A stretch of 64,000 nucleotides of DNA, taken from NCBI RefSeq assembly GCF_900187425.1, contig NZ_FYDJ01000003.1, positions 336,987 to 400,986 of the forward strand. The letters are read 5' to 3'. The DNA is from Pseudomonas sp. Irchel s3h14. GTDB taxonomy: Bacteria; Pseudomonadota; Gammaproteobacteria; Pseudomonadales; Pseudomonadaceae. Within the stretch, counting starts at the first letter, position 1; each line of letters opens with the position of its first letter. The notes under the pieces were generated by a model. It was not told where the DNA came from. It saw only the letters and a program-made list of their open reading frames with translations, and searched no databases. Position numbers and translations under genes: made by a program. Shown in pieces: positions 1-8,827 of the stretch.

Positions 1-170
1 ACGACACCCGGCACGACCAGCGCCAGCAGGCTGGCCCAGAGCAGCGGGATGTACGCATAGTCGTCGGCGCGGGCCGCGAGTACGGTCACCAGTTCGGCGT
101 CGGTGTCGCGCTCGACCCGGGCAATCGCCTCAGCGACTTTGCGTTGTTCGTGTTCGGTCAGTAATGCCAT
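1..170 (-). CDS. TPM-domain protein, 5' part only
   Basis: This is the beginning of a minus-strand gene that runs off the left edge of the window. The visible 56 residues start MALLTEHEQRKVAEAIARVE, contain DTDAELVTVLAARADDYAY and then enter a hydrophobic stretch (IPLLWASLLALVVPGV). That arrangement matches the N-terminal part of the TPM (YgcG/'TPM phosphatase') family, here without a signal peptide. It follows the larger TPM gene by 33 bp and is probably the third gene of a lemA-TPM-TPM operon. The function of these paired TPM proteins is not established. The C-terminal part, probably carrying membrane segments, is not in the window. Confidence 0.75.
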   Translation of the reverse strand, partial: MALLTEHEQRKVAEAIARVERDTDAELVTVLAARADDYAYIPLLWASLLALVVPGV

Positions 171-203
171 GTCTAAGAATGCCCACTCGCTATTGTTGTT
201 TGA

Positions 204-968
204 TCACCAGCCGCCCGATGAACCGCCGCCCCCGAAACTGCCACCGCCGCCGCTGAAGCCCCCGCCTCCACCGCCGCCAAAACCTCCACCACCGAACCCG
301 CCGCTCGAACCACCTCGGCCTCCGCCGCCGCTGGGCAGGATCCCGAGCATCTGGCAGACAAACATCGTCAGGATGAACAGCATCACCAGAAACACGAAGA
401 TCCCCGGATGCCGTGAGACGAAGTCGCTTTCCTGATTGTCGCCGGAGTCATACACCGTGGACGGTTCATCCAGTGGATTGCCGCCCAATACCACGAGCAT
501 TGCCGCGACCCCGTCGCTGATGCCCTTGCTGAAGTTGCCGGTCTTGAACGCCGGGGTGATCACCTGATTGATGATCACCGAGCTCTGCGCATCGGTCAGC
601 CGATCTTCCAGGCCATAACCGACTTCAATCCGCAGCTTGCGATCGTCACGCGCAACGATCAGCAGTGCGCCAGTGTTCTTGTCCTTCTGGCCGATGCCCC
701 AGTAGCGCCCCAGTTGATAACCGAAGTCCGCAATGTCGGTGCCCTGTAAATCCGGCAACGTGACCACCACCAACTGCTCGCCGGTGGATTTTTCATGGGC
801 CTGAAGCTGTTGCGTCAGTTGCTCACGCACCGCAGGTTCGATCATCTGGGCGTTATCGACCACCCGCCCGGTCAGTTCCGGAAACTTCAACGCAGCCTGG
901 GCCGTCAGGGCAAACACCCAGAGCAACAGCACCAGGCCAACTTTCAACACACGCATTGGCAACCTCAT
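204..968 (-). CDS. TPM-domain secreted/membrane protein with glycine-rich tail
   Basis: A 254-residue protein of the YgcG/TPM family. It has an N-terminal signal peptide (about residues 1-25, ending AQAA), then a TPM domain (about 27-150) with the family motifs GRVVDNAQMI, GEQLVVVTLPDLQG and KNTGALLIVARDDRKLRIEVGYGLE. A transmembrane segment follows near 188-212 (FVFLVMLFILTMFVCQMLGI). The tail of about 40 residues is almost only Gly, Ser and Phe and ends SSGGW, as in other YgcG proteins. The protein is probably anchored in the inner membrane with the TPM domain in the periplasm. It lies between lemA and a second TPM gene on the same strand. Plant TPM proteins act in photosystem II repair, but the bacterial role is unclear. 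Confidence 0.85.
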   Translation of the reverse strand: MRLPMRVLKVGLVLLLWVFALTAQAALKFPELTGRVVDNAQMIEPAVREQLTQQLQAHEKSTGEQLVVVTLPDLQGTDIADFGYQLGRYWGIGQKDKNTGALLIVARDDRKLRIEVGYGLEDRLTDAQSSVIINQVITPAFKTGNFSKGISDGVAAMLVVLGGNPLDEPSTVYDSGDNQESDFVSRHPGIFVFLVMLFILTMFVCQMLGILPSGGGGRGGSSGGFGGGGFGGGGGGGFSGGGGSFGGGGSSGGW

Positions 969-999
969 CCTTGGTGATGCTTCAAGCCCCTTGCGGCGC

Positions 1000-1611
1000 T
1001 TACTGGAACTTCACTTGAGGCGCTTTTTCCGCATCGGGGCTGGTGGCCTCGAAGGTTTCGCGGATCGGCAAATCGCTGTACATCACGGTGTGCCACAGGC
1101 GACCGGGGAAGGTACGCAGTTCCGTGTTGTATTTCTGCACGGCGAGGATGAAGTCCCGACGCGCCACGGCAATGCGGTTCTCGGTGCCTTCAAGTTGCGA
1201 TTGCAACGCCAGGAAGTTCTGGTTGGCCTTGAGGTCCGGGTAACGCTCGGACACCACCATCAAACGGCTCAAGGCGCCGGTCAGTTGATCCTGGGCTTGC
1301 TGGAATTGCTTGAGCTTTTCTGGATTGTCCAGCGTGCTGGCGTCCACCTGAATCGACGTGGCCTTGGCCCGGGCTTCGATCACCGCGGTCAGGGTTTCCT
1401 GCTCATGCTGGGCGTAGCCCTTGACGGTTTCCACCAGGTTGGGAATCAGGTCGGCACGTCGCTGGTACTGGTTCTGCACCTGGCCCCAGGCGGCCTTGGC
1501 CTGTTCGTCGAGGGTCGGGATCGTGTTGATGCCGCAGCCGGCCAGCAGTGTGGTCAGCAACATCAAGGCTGCAACCTGCAGGCTCGACCGATAGTGGTGT
1601 CGTACATTCAT
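1000..1611 (-). CDS. lemA: LemA family lipoprotein
   Basis: A 203-residue LemA-family protein. The ATG at 1611 is chosen because it starts directly before a lipoprotein signal peptide with lipobox LLAGC and follows a GGGAG ribosome site; the frame stays open about 32 codons further upstream without recognisable protein. The rest is the helical LemA domain, with typical NQYQRRADLIPNLVETVKGY and YNTELRTFPGRLW. LemA proteins are membrane-attached, mostly alpha-helical and often encoded next to TPM proteins, as here (31 bp before the TPM gene). Their biochemical function is unknown. Confidence 0.88.
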   Translation of the reverse strand: MNVRHHYRSSLQVAALMLLTTLLAGCGINTIPTLDEQAKAAWGQVQNQYQRRADLIPNLVETVKGYAQHEQETLTAVIEARAKATSIQVDASTLDNPEKLKQFQQAQDQLTGALSRLMVVSERYPDLKANQNFLALQSQLEGTENRIAVARRDFILAVQKYNTELRTFPGRLWHTVMYSDLPIRETFEATSPDAEKAPQVKFQ

Positions 1612-1848
1612 CTGGTTGATGCTCCCTTGCACATTCAGTTGAAAAACAACCTTCGAACTTTGAGCCCGGCTCTTGGGGCATAATCTGCCGCCGCCACTGG
1701 ATTGCATCGAGCCAATGGGCTAAAAGATGCCCCAGCGCAAAAACACTGCCGAAGTGTGCTGCATTTACCTGAACAACAATAGTCGCTCCCTAATTTTTGG
1801 CTGACCGGCGCGTATTCACTGCCGTTTAGGCTTTTGAGAAAACTATTC

Positions 1849-4140
1849 ATGAAGAAGCTGTGTTTGCTGGGCCTGTTCGTCAGCCTGGCCAGTCATAACG
1901 TATTGGCCGCCACGACCCCCGCACCTCTGGAAAACAAGGACGCTTTCATCAGCAACCTGATGAAGCAAATGACCCTCGATGAAAAGATCGGCCAGTTGCG
2001 CCTGATCAGCATCGGCCCGGAAATGCCACGGGAGATGATCCGCAAGGAAATCGCTGCCGGCAACATCGGTGGCACGTTCAACTCGATCACCCGCCCGGAA
2101 AACCGTCCGATGCAGGACGCGGCCATGCGTAGCCGGCTGAAGATCCCGATGTTCTTCGCCTATGACGTGATCCACGGCCACCGCACCATTTTCCCGATCC
2201 CGATTGCCCTGGCCTCAAGCTGGGACATGGACGCCATCGGCCTTTCCGGGCGCATCGCCGCCAAGGAAGCCGCGGCTGACAGCCTCGACATCACCTTCGC
2301 GCCGATGGTCGACATCTCTCGCGATCCGCGCTGGGGCCGGACTTCCGAAGGCTTCGGTGAAGACACGTACCTGGTGTCGCGCATCGCCGGAGTGATGGTC
2401 AAAGCCTTCCAGGGCACGGGCGCGAACGCGGCCGACAGCATCATGGCCAGCGTCAAGCACTTTGCCCTGTACGGCGCGGTCGAGGGCGGTCGCGACTACA
2501 ACGTCGTCGACATGAGCCCGGTCAAGATGTTCCAGGACTACCTGCCACCGTACCGTGCGGCTATCGACGCCGGTGCTGGTGGGGTAATGGTCGCGCTGAA
2601 CTCGATCAACGGCGTGCCGGCCACCGCCAACACCTGGCTGATGAACGACCTGTTGCGCAAGCAATGGGGCTTCAAGGGCCTGGCCGTCAGCGACCACGGG
2701 GCGATTTTCGAGCTGATCAAACACGGCGTCGCCCGTGACGGTCGCGAAGCCGCGAAGCTGGCGATCAAGGCCGGCATCGACATGAGCATGAACGACACCC
2801 TTTATGGCAAAGAGCTGCCGGGGCTGTTGAAGGCGGGAGAGATCCAGCAAAGCGACATCGACAACGCCGTGCGTGAAGTGCTTGCCGCCAAGTACGACAT
2901 GGGCCTGTTCAAGGATCCGTACCTGCGCATCGGCAAGGCTGAAGATGATCCGGCCGACACTTATGCCGAAAGCCGCCTGCACCGCGCCGAGGCCCGTGAC
3001 GTCGCGCGCCGCAGCATGGTGTTGCTGAAGAACCAGGGCGAAACCCTGCCGTTGAAGAAAACCGCGAAAATCGCCCTGGTCGGCCCGCTGGCCAAGGCAC
3101 CGATCGACATGATGGGCAGCTGGGCCGCCGCCGGTAAACCCGCGCAATCGGTGACCCTGTTCGACGGCATGACCACTGCACTGGGCGCACAATCGACGCT
3201 GATCTACGCTCGCGGCGCCAACATCACCAGCGACCCCAAAATCCTCGGTTACCTGAACTTCCTCAACTTCGATGCCCCGGAAGTTGTGGATGATCCGCGT
3301 TCGGCCCAAGTGCTGATCGACGAAGCGGTGAAAGCCGCCAAGGATGCCGATGTGGTGGTGGCAGCAGTGGGCGAGTCCCGTGGCATGTCCCACGAGTCGT
3401 CGAGCCGCACCGACCTGAACATCCCGGCCAACCAGCGCGATTTGATCAAGGCGCTGAAAGCCACCGGCAAACCGCTGGTGCTGGTGTTGATGAACGGCCG
3501 TCCGCTGTCGATTCTCGAAGAGAAGGAACAGGCTGACGCGATCCTGGAAACCTGGTTCAGCGGCACCGAAGGCGGCAACGCCATCGCCGACGTACTGTTC
3601 GGCGACTACAACCCGTCGGGCAAATTGCCGATCACCTTCCCGCGCTCGGTAGGCCAGATTCCGACCTACTACAACCACCTGAGCATTGGCCGGCCGTTCA
3701 CACCGGGCAAACCGGGTAACTACACCTCGCAGTATTTTGATGACACCACAGGTCCCCTGTTCCCGTTCGGCTTCGGCCTGAGCTACACCGATTTCAGCCT
3801 GAGCAACATGGCGCTGTCGTCGACCACGCTGAACAAAACCGGCAAGCTCGACGCCAGCGTCATGGTGAAAAACACCGGCAAGCGTGACGGCGAAACCGTG
3901 GTGCAGTTGTACATCCAGGACGTGACCGGCTCGATGATCCGCCCTATCAAGGAACTGAAGAACTTCCAGAAAGTCATGCTCAAGGCCGGCGAACAGAAAG
4001 TCGTGCACTTCACCATCACCGAGGATGACCTGAAGTTCTTCAATACCCATCTCAAGTTCGCTGCCGAGCCGGGCAAGTTCAACGTGGAGATCGGCCTGGA
4101 TTCACAGGACGTGACGCAGCAGAGCTTTGAATTGCTGTAA
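1849..4140 (+). CDS. bglX: Periplasmic beta-glucosidase, glycoside hydrolase family 3
   Basis: A 763-residue GH3 enzyme predicted to release glucose from beta-glucosides in the periplasm. It starts MKKLCLLGLFVSLASHNVLA, a signal peptide, so I use the ATG at 1849 rather than the in-frame TTG at 1834. The N-terminal TIM-barrel contains DPRWGRTSEGFGED, VKHFALYG and the nucleophile motif SDHG (Asp near residue 282). The second domain contains the GESRGMSHESSSRTDL loop expected to carry the acid/base Glu, and the C-terminal FnIII-like domain (about 650-763) includes GFGLSYTDF. Length and order match E. coli BglX. The gene stands alone on the plus strand, divergent from lemA and followed by a palindromic repeat. 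Confidence 0.93.
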   Translation: MKKLCLLGLFVSLASHNVLAATTPAPLENKDAFISNLMKQMTLDEKIGQLRLISIGPEMPREMIRKEIAAGNIGGTFNSITRPENRPMQDAAMRSRLKIPMFFAYDVIHGHRTIFPIPIALASSWDMDAIGLSGRIAAKEAAADSLDITFAPMVDISRDPRWGRTSEGFGEDTYLVSRIAGVMVKAFQGTGANAADSIMASVKHFALYGAVEGGRDYNVVDMSPVKMFQDYLPPYRAAIDAGAGGVMVALNSINGVPATANTWLMNDLLRKQWGFKGLAVSDHGAIFELIKHGVARDGREAAKLAIKAGIDMSMNDTLYGKELPGLLKAGEIQQSDIDNAVREVLAAKYDMGLFKDPYLRIGKAEDDPADTYAESRLHRAEARDVARRSMVLLKNQGETLPLKKTAKIALVGPLAKAPIDMMGSWAAAGKPAQSVTLFDGMTTALGAQSTLIYARGANITSDPKILGYLNFLNFDAPEVVDDPRSAQVLIDEAVKAAKDADVVVAAVGESRGMSHESSSRTDLNIPANQRDLIKALKATGKPLVLVLMNGRPLSILEEKEQADAILETWFSGTEGGNAIADVLFGDYNPSGKLPITFPRSVGQIPTYYNHLSIGRPFTPGKPGNYTSQYFDDTTGPLFPFGFGLSYTDFSLSNMALSSTTLNKTGKLDASVMVKNTGKRDGETVVQLYIQDVTGSMIRPIKELKNFQKVMLKAGEQKVVHFTITEDDLKFFNTHLKFAAEPGKFNVEIGLDSQDVTQQSFELL

Positions 4141-4154
4141 TCCCTGCGCGGACT

Positions 4155-4239
4155 GATCGTTCCCACGCTCCGCGTGGGAATGCAGCCCGTGACGCTCCGC
4201 GTCCCTAGAGGCATTCCCACGCAGAGCGTGGGAACGATC
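4155..4239. repeat. Palindromic intergenic repeat, family A copy 1
   Basis: Ends are GATCGTTCCCACGC and its complement GCGTGGGAACGATC, enclosing a second inner arm pair (GACGCTCCGCGTCC). Seven other copies occur in this window. It lies between the convergent bglX and clsB 3' ends and could act as a bidirectional terminator or mRNA-stabilising hairpin. Confidence 0.9.
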
Positions 4240-4249
4240 TGGACGACGA

Positions 4250-5407
4250 CTATCCCCGTCGGTCCAGCAGATTCACCACCAGCCGATCCACCCATCCCCA
4301 AATCCTTTGCTTCACCCGCCGCCACAGCGGCCGGCGTTGCCATGCCTCCAGGCTGACTTCCTGGCTCTGCGCAAAGTCCCTCTCGAAACTCGCCGCCACC
4401 GCTCGCGTCAGCCCAGGGTCCAGCGCCTCAAGGTTGGCTTCCAGGTTGAAGCGCAAATTCCAGTGATCGAAATTGCACGAGCCGATGCTCACCCAGTCAT
4501 CGACCAGGACCATTTTCAGGTGCAGGAAACACGGCTGGTATTCGAAGATCGTCACCCCGGCCTTGAGCAATCGCGGGTAGTAGCGATGCCCGGCGTAGCG
4601 CACCGACGGGTGATCGGTGCGTGGCCCGGTCAGCAGCAGGCGCACATCGACACCGCGGGCGGCAGCCCGGCGCAGTGAGCGGCGGACTTTCCAGGTCGGC
4701 AGGAAATACGGCGTCGCCAGCCAGATCCGCTGCTGGCCGCTGTTCAACGCGCGAGTCAACGATTGCAAGATGTCCCGGTGCTGGCGGGCGTCGGCATAGG
4801 CGACCCGGCCCATGCCCTCGCCCATGGACGGCACGCGTGGCAGACGCGGCAAGCCAAAATGCGAAGCGGGTTTCCAGGCGCGCCGATGGCGGTTGGCGAT
4901 CCATTGGCGGTCGAACAGCAACTGCCAGTCGATAACCAGGGGACCGGTGATTTCCACCATCACTTCGTGCCATTCGCTGGTGTCTTCGCCCGGCGTCCAG
5001 AATTCGTCGGTCACCCCGGTGCCACCCACCACGGCCATGCTCTGATCGACCAGCAACAGCTTGCGGTGATCGCGGTAGAAGTTGCCCAACCAGCGCCGCC
5101 AGCTCAGGCGATTGTAGAAACGCAGCTCCACGCCCGCCGCCATCAAACGCTGACGCAAGTTCAGGGTGAACGCGAGGCTGCCGTAATCATCGAACAGGCA
5201 GCGCACGCGCACGCCGCGTTCGGCAGCCTGGACCAACGCCTGAACCATCGCCTCGGCACAGGCACCCGCCTCCACCAGGTACAGCTCCAGCTCGACCTGC
5301 TCTTCGGCGCGGGCAATCGCCACCAACATTCGTGGAAAAAACTGCGGACCGTCGATCAACAGTTCAAAACGGTTGCCTTCACGCCAAGGGAAAATCGCGC
5401 CGGCCAT
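4250..5407 (-). CDS. clsB: Cardiolipin synthase B-type phospholipase D family protein
   Basis: A 385-residue phospholipase D superfamily protein. It has two HKD motifs, HRKLLLVD (His114, Lys116, Asp121) and HLKMVLVD (His296, Lys298, Asp303), and lacks the N-terminal transmembrane pair of ClsA, which fits ClsB. Such enzymes form cardiolipin by transferring phosphatidyl groups at the inner membrane. The start follows the yceI stop with a single base between (TGA-C-ATG), so the two genes are probably translated from one mRNA. The assignment to the ClsB branch rather than another PLD-like synthase rests on length and the lack of membrane helices. Confidence 0.85.
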   Translation of the reverse strand: MAGAIFPWREGNRFELLIDGPQFFPRMLVAIARAEEQVELELYLVEAGACAEAMVQALVQAAERGVRVRCLFDDYGSLAFTLNLRQRLMAAGVELRFYNRLSWRRWLGNFYRDHRKLLLVDQSMAVVGGTGVTDEFWTPGEDTSEWHEVMVEITGPLVIDWQLLFDRQWIANRHRRAWKPASHFGLPRLPRVPSMGEGMGRVAYADARQHRDILQSLTRALNSGQQRIWLATPYFLPTWKVRRSLRRAAARGVDVRLLLTGPRTDHPSVRYAGHRYYPRLLKAGVTIFEYQPCFLHLKMVLVDDWVSIGSCNFDHWNLRFNLEANLEALDPGLTRAVAASFERDFAQSQEVSLEAWQRRPLWRRVKQRIWGWVDRLVVNLLDRRG

Positions 5408-5408
5408 G

Positions 5409-5999
5409 TCAGCGCGCCGTGAAAATCAGTACCGCACTCACCGGCACTGACAAACTGATGGCCGACAAACCGGCGACCTTGCGCAAACTTTCCAGGCCGG
5501 GGACCAGGTCGAAATCCGCGGCATTGATTATCAGCGGTTCGAGGGTCACCACCTGGAAGCGCCGGTCATCAAGACGGGTTGCCAGCAGTTCGGCGTTGTA
5601 TTCGTGTTGTTTACCGTGGAGGTTGACGGTCAGCGACAGGCGCAATTCAAGTTGTGCGCCGGGTGCGAGGTCGTTGATCGGCCGCAGATCGATCTGCGCG
5701 GTGATCAGCGCTTCGGGGAAGGTCTGGATTTCAAACAGGTCCTTGCGCATGCGTTCATCGCGCAACGGAATGCCGCTGTTGACCGAGTCCAGTTCGACTT
5801 CGACCTGCGCCAGCCCCTTGGGATCGACCTTGCCGTGCAGCACCAGAAAGCGCTGCACTTCGGAAATGTTGGTGTTTTTGGTGCTGATGAACGACAGCCG
5901 CGAGGACTCGCCATCCAGATACCAATCGGCGTGAGCCGACAGCGTGGCGCTGGCCAACAGCAGGAAGGCGAGGGTTTTGCAGAGGAAGCGGTTGAACAT
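5409..5999 (-). CDS. YceI family periplasmic protein
   Basis: A 196-residue protein with signal peptide (MFNRFLCKTLAFLLLASATL, cleavage after AHA) and a YceI lipocalin-like barrel: DWYLDGESSRLSFISTKN at the N-terminus, VDPKGLAQVEVELDSVNSGI and RDERMRKDLFEIQTFPEALI. YceI proteins bind isoprenoid or amphiphilic molecules in the periplasm; the ligand is unknown here. I use the ATG at 5999 because the signal peptide begins there. The frame is open upstream into a palindromic repeat, which is not credible coding. It is first in a two-gene unit with clsB. Confidence 0.88.
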   Translation of the reverse strand: MFNRFLCKTLAFLLLASATLSAHADWYLDGESSRLSFISTKNTNISEVQRFLVLHGKVDPKGLAQVEVELDSVNSGIPLRDERMRKDLFEIQTFPEALITAQIDLRPINDLAPGAQLELRLSLTVNLHGKQHEYNAELLATRLDDRRFQVVTLEPLIINAADFDLVPGLESLRKVAGLSAISLSVPVSAVLIFTAR

Positions 6000-6062
6000 A
6001 GAGACTCGTGGGGCAGATAAACCTGCACGAACCTTAACCGCCCCTGAGCCAATTGCAAACGT

Positions 6063-6193
6063 GTAGCAGCTGGCGAAGCCTGCGTTCGGCTGCGAAGCAG
6101 TCGCCAATCCTGCCACCTCGTTTTTACTGAAACACCGCGGTGCCCGGTTTTACGACTGCTTCGCAGTCGAACGCAGGCTTCGCCAGCTGCTAC
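6063..6193. repeat. Long inverted repeat pair, family C
   Basis: GTAGCAGCTGGCGAAGCCTG followed by GCGTTCGGCTGCGAAGCAGTCG is repeated in inverted order at the right end (CGACTGCTTCGCAGTCGAACGC, then CAGGCTTCGCCAGCTGCTAC), with about 40 bp between. It resembles the paired REP (BIME-like) elements of Pseudomonas. It lies between the yceI 5' end and the 3' end of the small membrane protein gene. Confidence 0.8.
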
Positions 6194-6207
6194 AAGGGCA
6201 GTGGTGT

Positions 6208-6537
6208 TCAGGGATTCAGGCGGCAGCCTTGGCGTTCGCCGACCCAGTTGGCGTTATTGCTGCGGCCCATGCCGCTGACGGTGACGCGCTTGCTGGCGGC
6301 GTCATCGGTAAAGCCACGGGGCGGCAGCCACTGTTTCACATAGTCGTGGCAGTACTCGGCCGGGTTGTTCATCACGTAACGGCACGAACAATATTCCTTG
6401 GCGGTGTAGGCACTGATGATGTCCGGGAATGCCCACAGCGCCACGCGCTCCTGCCAGATCCAGCCAAGCAAGGCGATCAGCAGGATCAACAACAACGTGC
6501 TGAACGGTCGACGACGAACAAGGCTGCGACGCTTCAT
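6208..6537 (-). CDS. Small membrane-anchored hypothetical protein
   Basis: A 109-residue protein I do not recognise. A basic N-terminus (MKRRSLVRRR) is followed by one transmembrane segment (about 12-27, FSTLLLILLIALLGWI). The remaining domain has four cysteines (CSC, EYCHDY, RQGC) and the motif VSGMGRSNNANWVGERQGC. With the N-terminus inside, the cysteine-rich part would lie in the periplasm, where disulfides could form. Its start codon overlaps the stop of the upstream serine hydrolase by 4 bp, indicating translational coupling. Confidence 0.7.
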   Translation of the reverse strand: MKRRSLVRRRPFSTLLLILLIALLGWIWQERVALWAFPDIISAYTAKEYCSCRYVMNNPAEYCHDYVKQWLPPRGFTDDAASKRVTVSGMGRSNNANWVGERQGCRLNP

Positions 6538-7628
6538 GGCTGCACCTTCGCGGCAAATGCCTTGAGCGCGAGTTTGAGCAAATCGTTGTGCCGGTAGCTG
6601 CCGTCGCGGTCATCGCCGTAGCGCACAATCACCAGGTTTTCGCTGGGAATCACGTACATCGCCTGGCCCCAATGACCCAGCGCGGCGAAGCTGTCGGCGG
6701 GTGCATCGGGCCATGGTTTTGCGGCGCCTTCCACCGCGCGGTTAAGCCACCAATGGCCGCCGGGCACGGCGTCGTCTTGATTGGCTTGATAGCGGGCGAA
6801 CGGTTCGCGGTTGAAAGTGACCCAGTCCTTGGGCAGCAATTGGTGCTCGCCCCAACGACCGTCGCGGGCCATCAGCAGACCAACTCGGGCCAGATCCCTG
6901 GCGGTGAGGTAGGCATAGGACGAAGCGACGAAGGTTCCCGTGGCATCGCTTTCCCAAACGGCGTGGCGAATCCCCAAGGGCTCGAACAGAGCAGTCCATG
7001 GATAGTCCGAACAACGGCTCGGGCCGACGATGGTTTTCAGCGCGGCGGACAACAGATTGCTGTCGCCACTGGAATAACGGAATGCCTGACCGGGTTTGGC
7101 GTATTCACCGTGATCGGCGGTGAACGCGGCCATGTCCGGGTGACCGCGGGTGTAGAGCATCGCGACCACCGAGGACTTCAACGGCGCGTATTCATAGTCT
7201 TCCTGCCAGTCCAGGCCCGAGGCCCAGTGCAGCAGATCGGCCATGGTCATCGTCGGGTGTTTTTCCAGCGGTGGATAAAATTTCTGCGCTGGATCCTGAA
7301 GCTTGAACAGGCCTTCGCCATAGGCCACGCCGAGGACCGCGGCCATCAGGCTTTTGCTGATGGACCAGGTCAGGTGCGGGGTGTCAGCCGTGGTCGGGCC
7401 GGCGTAGCGTTCGTAGATCAACTGGCCGTCGCGGATCACCAGCAAGGTGTCGGTGCGGATGCCTTTTCGGGTGGCCTCATCACGGGGTGGAAAGGCGTAA
7501 GTCTCCAGCGCTTGAAGCGCCGGCCCGGTGACTGTCGGGCCGGTCGGCCATTGCTCGGCAGGCCAGTATTCGGCGTGGGCCGTGAGGCTGAGCAACAGCC
7601 CGAAAATAAGAGACAAGCCTTTGAACAT
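6534..7628 (-). CDS. Serine hydrolase, class C beta-lactamase-like fold
   Basis: A 364-residue secreted protein: signal peptide (MFKGLSLIFGLLLSLTAHA), then a beta-lactamase/transpeptidase-like domain with the SxxK motif SISK (Ser89, Lys92) and a YSSG motif (RYSSGDSN) in the place of the YxN motif. The C-terminal GHWGQAMYVIPSENLVIVRYGDD is typical of the 6-aminohexanoate-dimer hydrolase/esterase branch. The substrate cannot be read from sequence; esters, amides or peptides are possible, and it is unlikely to be a true resistance beta-lactamase. It is co-transcribed with the overlapping 109-residue membrane protein. Confidence 0.85.
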   Translation of the reverse strand: MFKGLSLIFGLLLSLTAHAEYWPAEQWPTGPTVTGPALQALETYAFPPRDEATRKGIRTDTLLVIRDGQLIYERYAGPTTADTPHLTWSISKSLMAAVLGVAYGEGLFKLQDPAQKFYPPLEKHPTMTMADLLHWASGLDWQEDYEYAPLKSSVVAMLYTRGHPDMAAFTADHGEYAKPGQAFRYSSGDSNLLSAALKTIVGPSRCSDYPWTALFEPLGIRHAVWESDATGTFVASSYAYLTARDLARVGLLMARDGRWGEHQLLPKDWVTFNREPFARYQANQDDAVPGGHWWLNRAVEGAAKPWPDAPADSFAALGHWGQAMYVIPSENLVIVRYGDDRDGSYRHNDLLKLALKAFAAKVQP

Positions 7629-7710
7629 GGTGGGGGCTCGGAAGGATGAACCTGCTGAGCCTAGTTCAGGTTGATGACAGTTCCGGGATTTGTGTCATCA
7701 ATGCGGCCGC

Positions 7711-7778
7711 CTTCGCGAGCAAGCCCGCTCCCACATTTGAAATGCATTCCCCCTGTGGGAGCGGGCTTGCTCGCGAAG
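7711..7778. repeat. REP element pair, family B copy 1
   Basis: CTTCGCGAGCAAGCCCGCTC and its complement GAGCGGGCTTGCTCGCGAAG flank a short spacer. This is the common Pseudomonas REP palindrome, located between two minus-strand genes. Confidence 0.92.
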
Positions 7779-7785
7779 AGGCCAG

Positions 7786-8673
7786 TCAGCCCACTGAAGA
7801 TCCCGCGAGTGCCTTGGCCAACCGCTTCCCCCGCGCACCCGCCGCCAAATCCAACACGCCCTGATCGCGTTGCCACATCGCCGCCCAATGCTGCGGACCA
7901 TCGGCCAGTGCCTGTGCCACCTCGGCCTTGAGCCCATCGAACTGCGCAAACAAGCCACCGAGCAACACATGCCCGGACGGATTATTCGGCGCCTGCCGGC
8001 TGACTTCCGCACACCCGGCCAGTAGCGCCAGTAAACGCAGTTGCAAGGCTTGCGGCCAGTCGCTGTCCTGACCGACGCCGTACAACCAGGCGGTCATGGC
8101 GCTCAGCACATAGATGTCTTCAAGGGTGCGGAACGGTTTGATGTAAGCATCCCAGCCATCCCCCGCCAACAGTTCGCACTGAGCGTTATCGAGAAACAGC
8201 CGGCCATGGCTGATGTCTGGCATCAACGGGATCGCCGGCAGTTTTTCCAGACGCACGCCCGGTTCATCGGGATAGACCACCGCCAAGCTCAGGCGCGGCT
8301 TTTCGTCAGGCGCTTCGCTGCGAGCAGCGATCAGCAGCCAATCGGCGGCATCGCCTGCGGTGACAAAATCCTTGCGCCCGCTCAGACGCAAATCGTGCAG
8401 ACGGGTCTGCATGTCCGTCACCCGCAGGCTGCGCTGTTCGGTCGCGCACAAGGCGCCGAGGCTCAGCGGTGCGTTCGGCCAAAGCATGCGCAACGCCGCC
8501 TGATAGCCCACCAGAAACGCCAGTCCCGGCGTCGACATCAAACGCCCGCCGGCCACCGCCAGTTCGAACGGCGTGACGTTGCCCAACTGGTGCAACAAGG
8601 TCGCGAAACCCTCGCCCAGGTCCGGGTTGGTGGGTAAGCGATCGCGGCGGCGCAGCAGGTTTTGCCAGGGCAT
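7786..8673 (-). CDS. Acyl-CoA dehydrogenase-like protein, short
   Basis: A 295-residue protein resembling the acyl-CoA dehydrogenase family. FELAVAGGRLMSTPGLAFLVGYQAALR is like the N-terminal helical part, and GRKDFVTAGDAADWLLIAAR is like the flavin-contacting beta domain. Typical members have about 380 residues, and I do not see the usual C-terminal signatures, so activity is doubtful. The ATG at 8673 is preferred over the one at 8697 because GAGGAG lies 8 bases before it. It is divergent from olsBA, which suggests a link to lipid metabolism without proving it. Confidence 0.65.
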   Translation of the reverse strand: MPWQNLLRRRDRLPTNPDLGEGFATLLHQLGNVTPFELAVAGGRLMSTPGLAFLVGYQAALRMLWPNAPLSLGALCATEQRSLRVTDMQTRLHDLRLSGRKDFVTAGDAADWLLIAARSEAPDEKPRLSLAVVYPDEPGVRLEKLPAIPLMPDISHGRLFLDNAQCELLAGDGWDAYIKPFRTLEDIYVLSAMTAWLYGVGQDSDWPQALQLRLLALLAGCAEVSRQAPNNPSGHVLLGGLFAQFDGLKAEVAQALADGPQHWAAMWQRDQGVLDLAAGARGKRLAKALAGSSVG

Positions 8674-8827
8674 AAGAGGCTCCTCGTGGGCTGTCATATA
8701 AGCATCACCAAAGCTTCATGGCGATGACACCGGGGCTACATAGCCTGACTTTGCACAACACGGCTGCATAAAGAAAGTCGATCGGCTGCAACCCAAGACG
8801 GGTGACCGGCCCGTATGGAGATTCGCA

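Noticed and set aside
103-435. Proline-rich frame on the plus strand
   Set aside because: It is the reverse complement of the glycine-rich tail of the TPM protein.
2215-4050. Long open frame antisense to bglX
   Set aside because: It mirrors the codon structure of a certain gene; high GC at third positions keeps the opposite frame open. The same holds for long antisense frames over rapA (41109-42965), pcaF/pcaJ (30540-32222) and braE (53001-54701).
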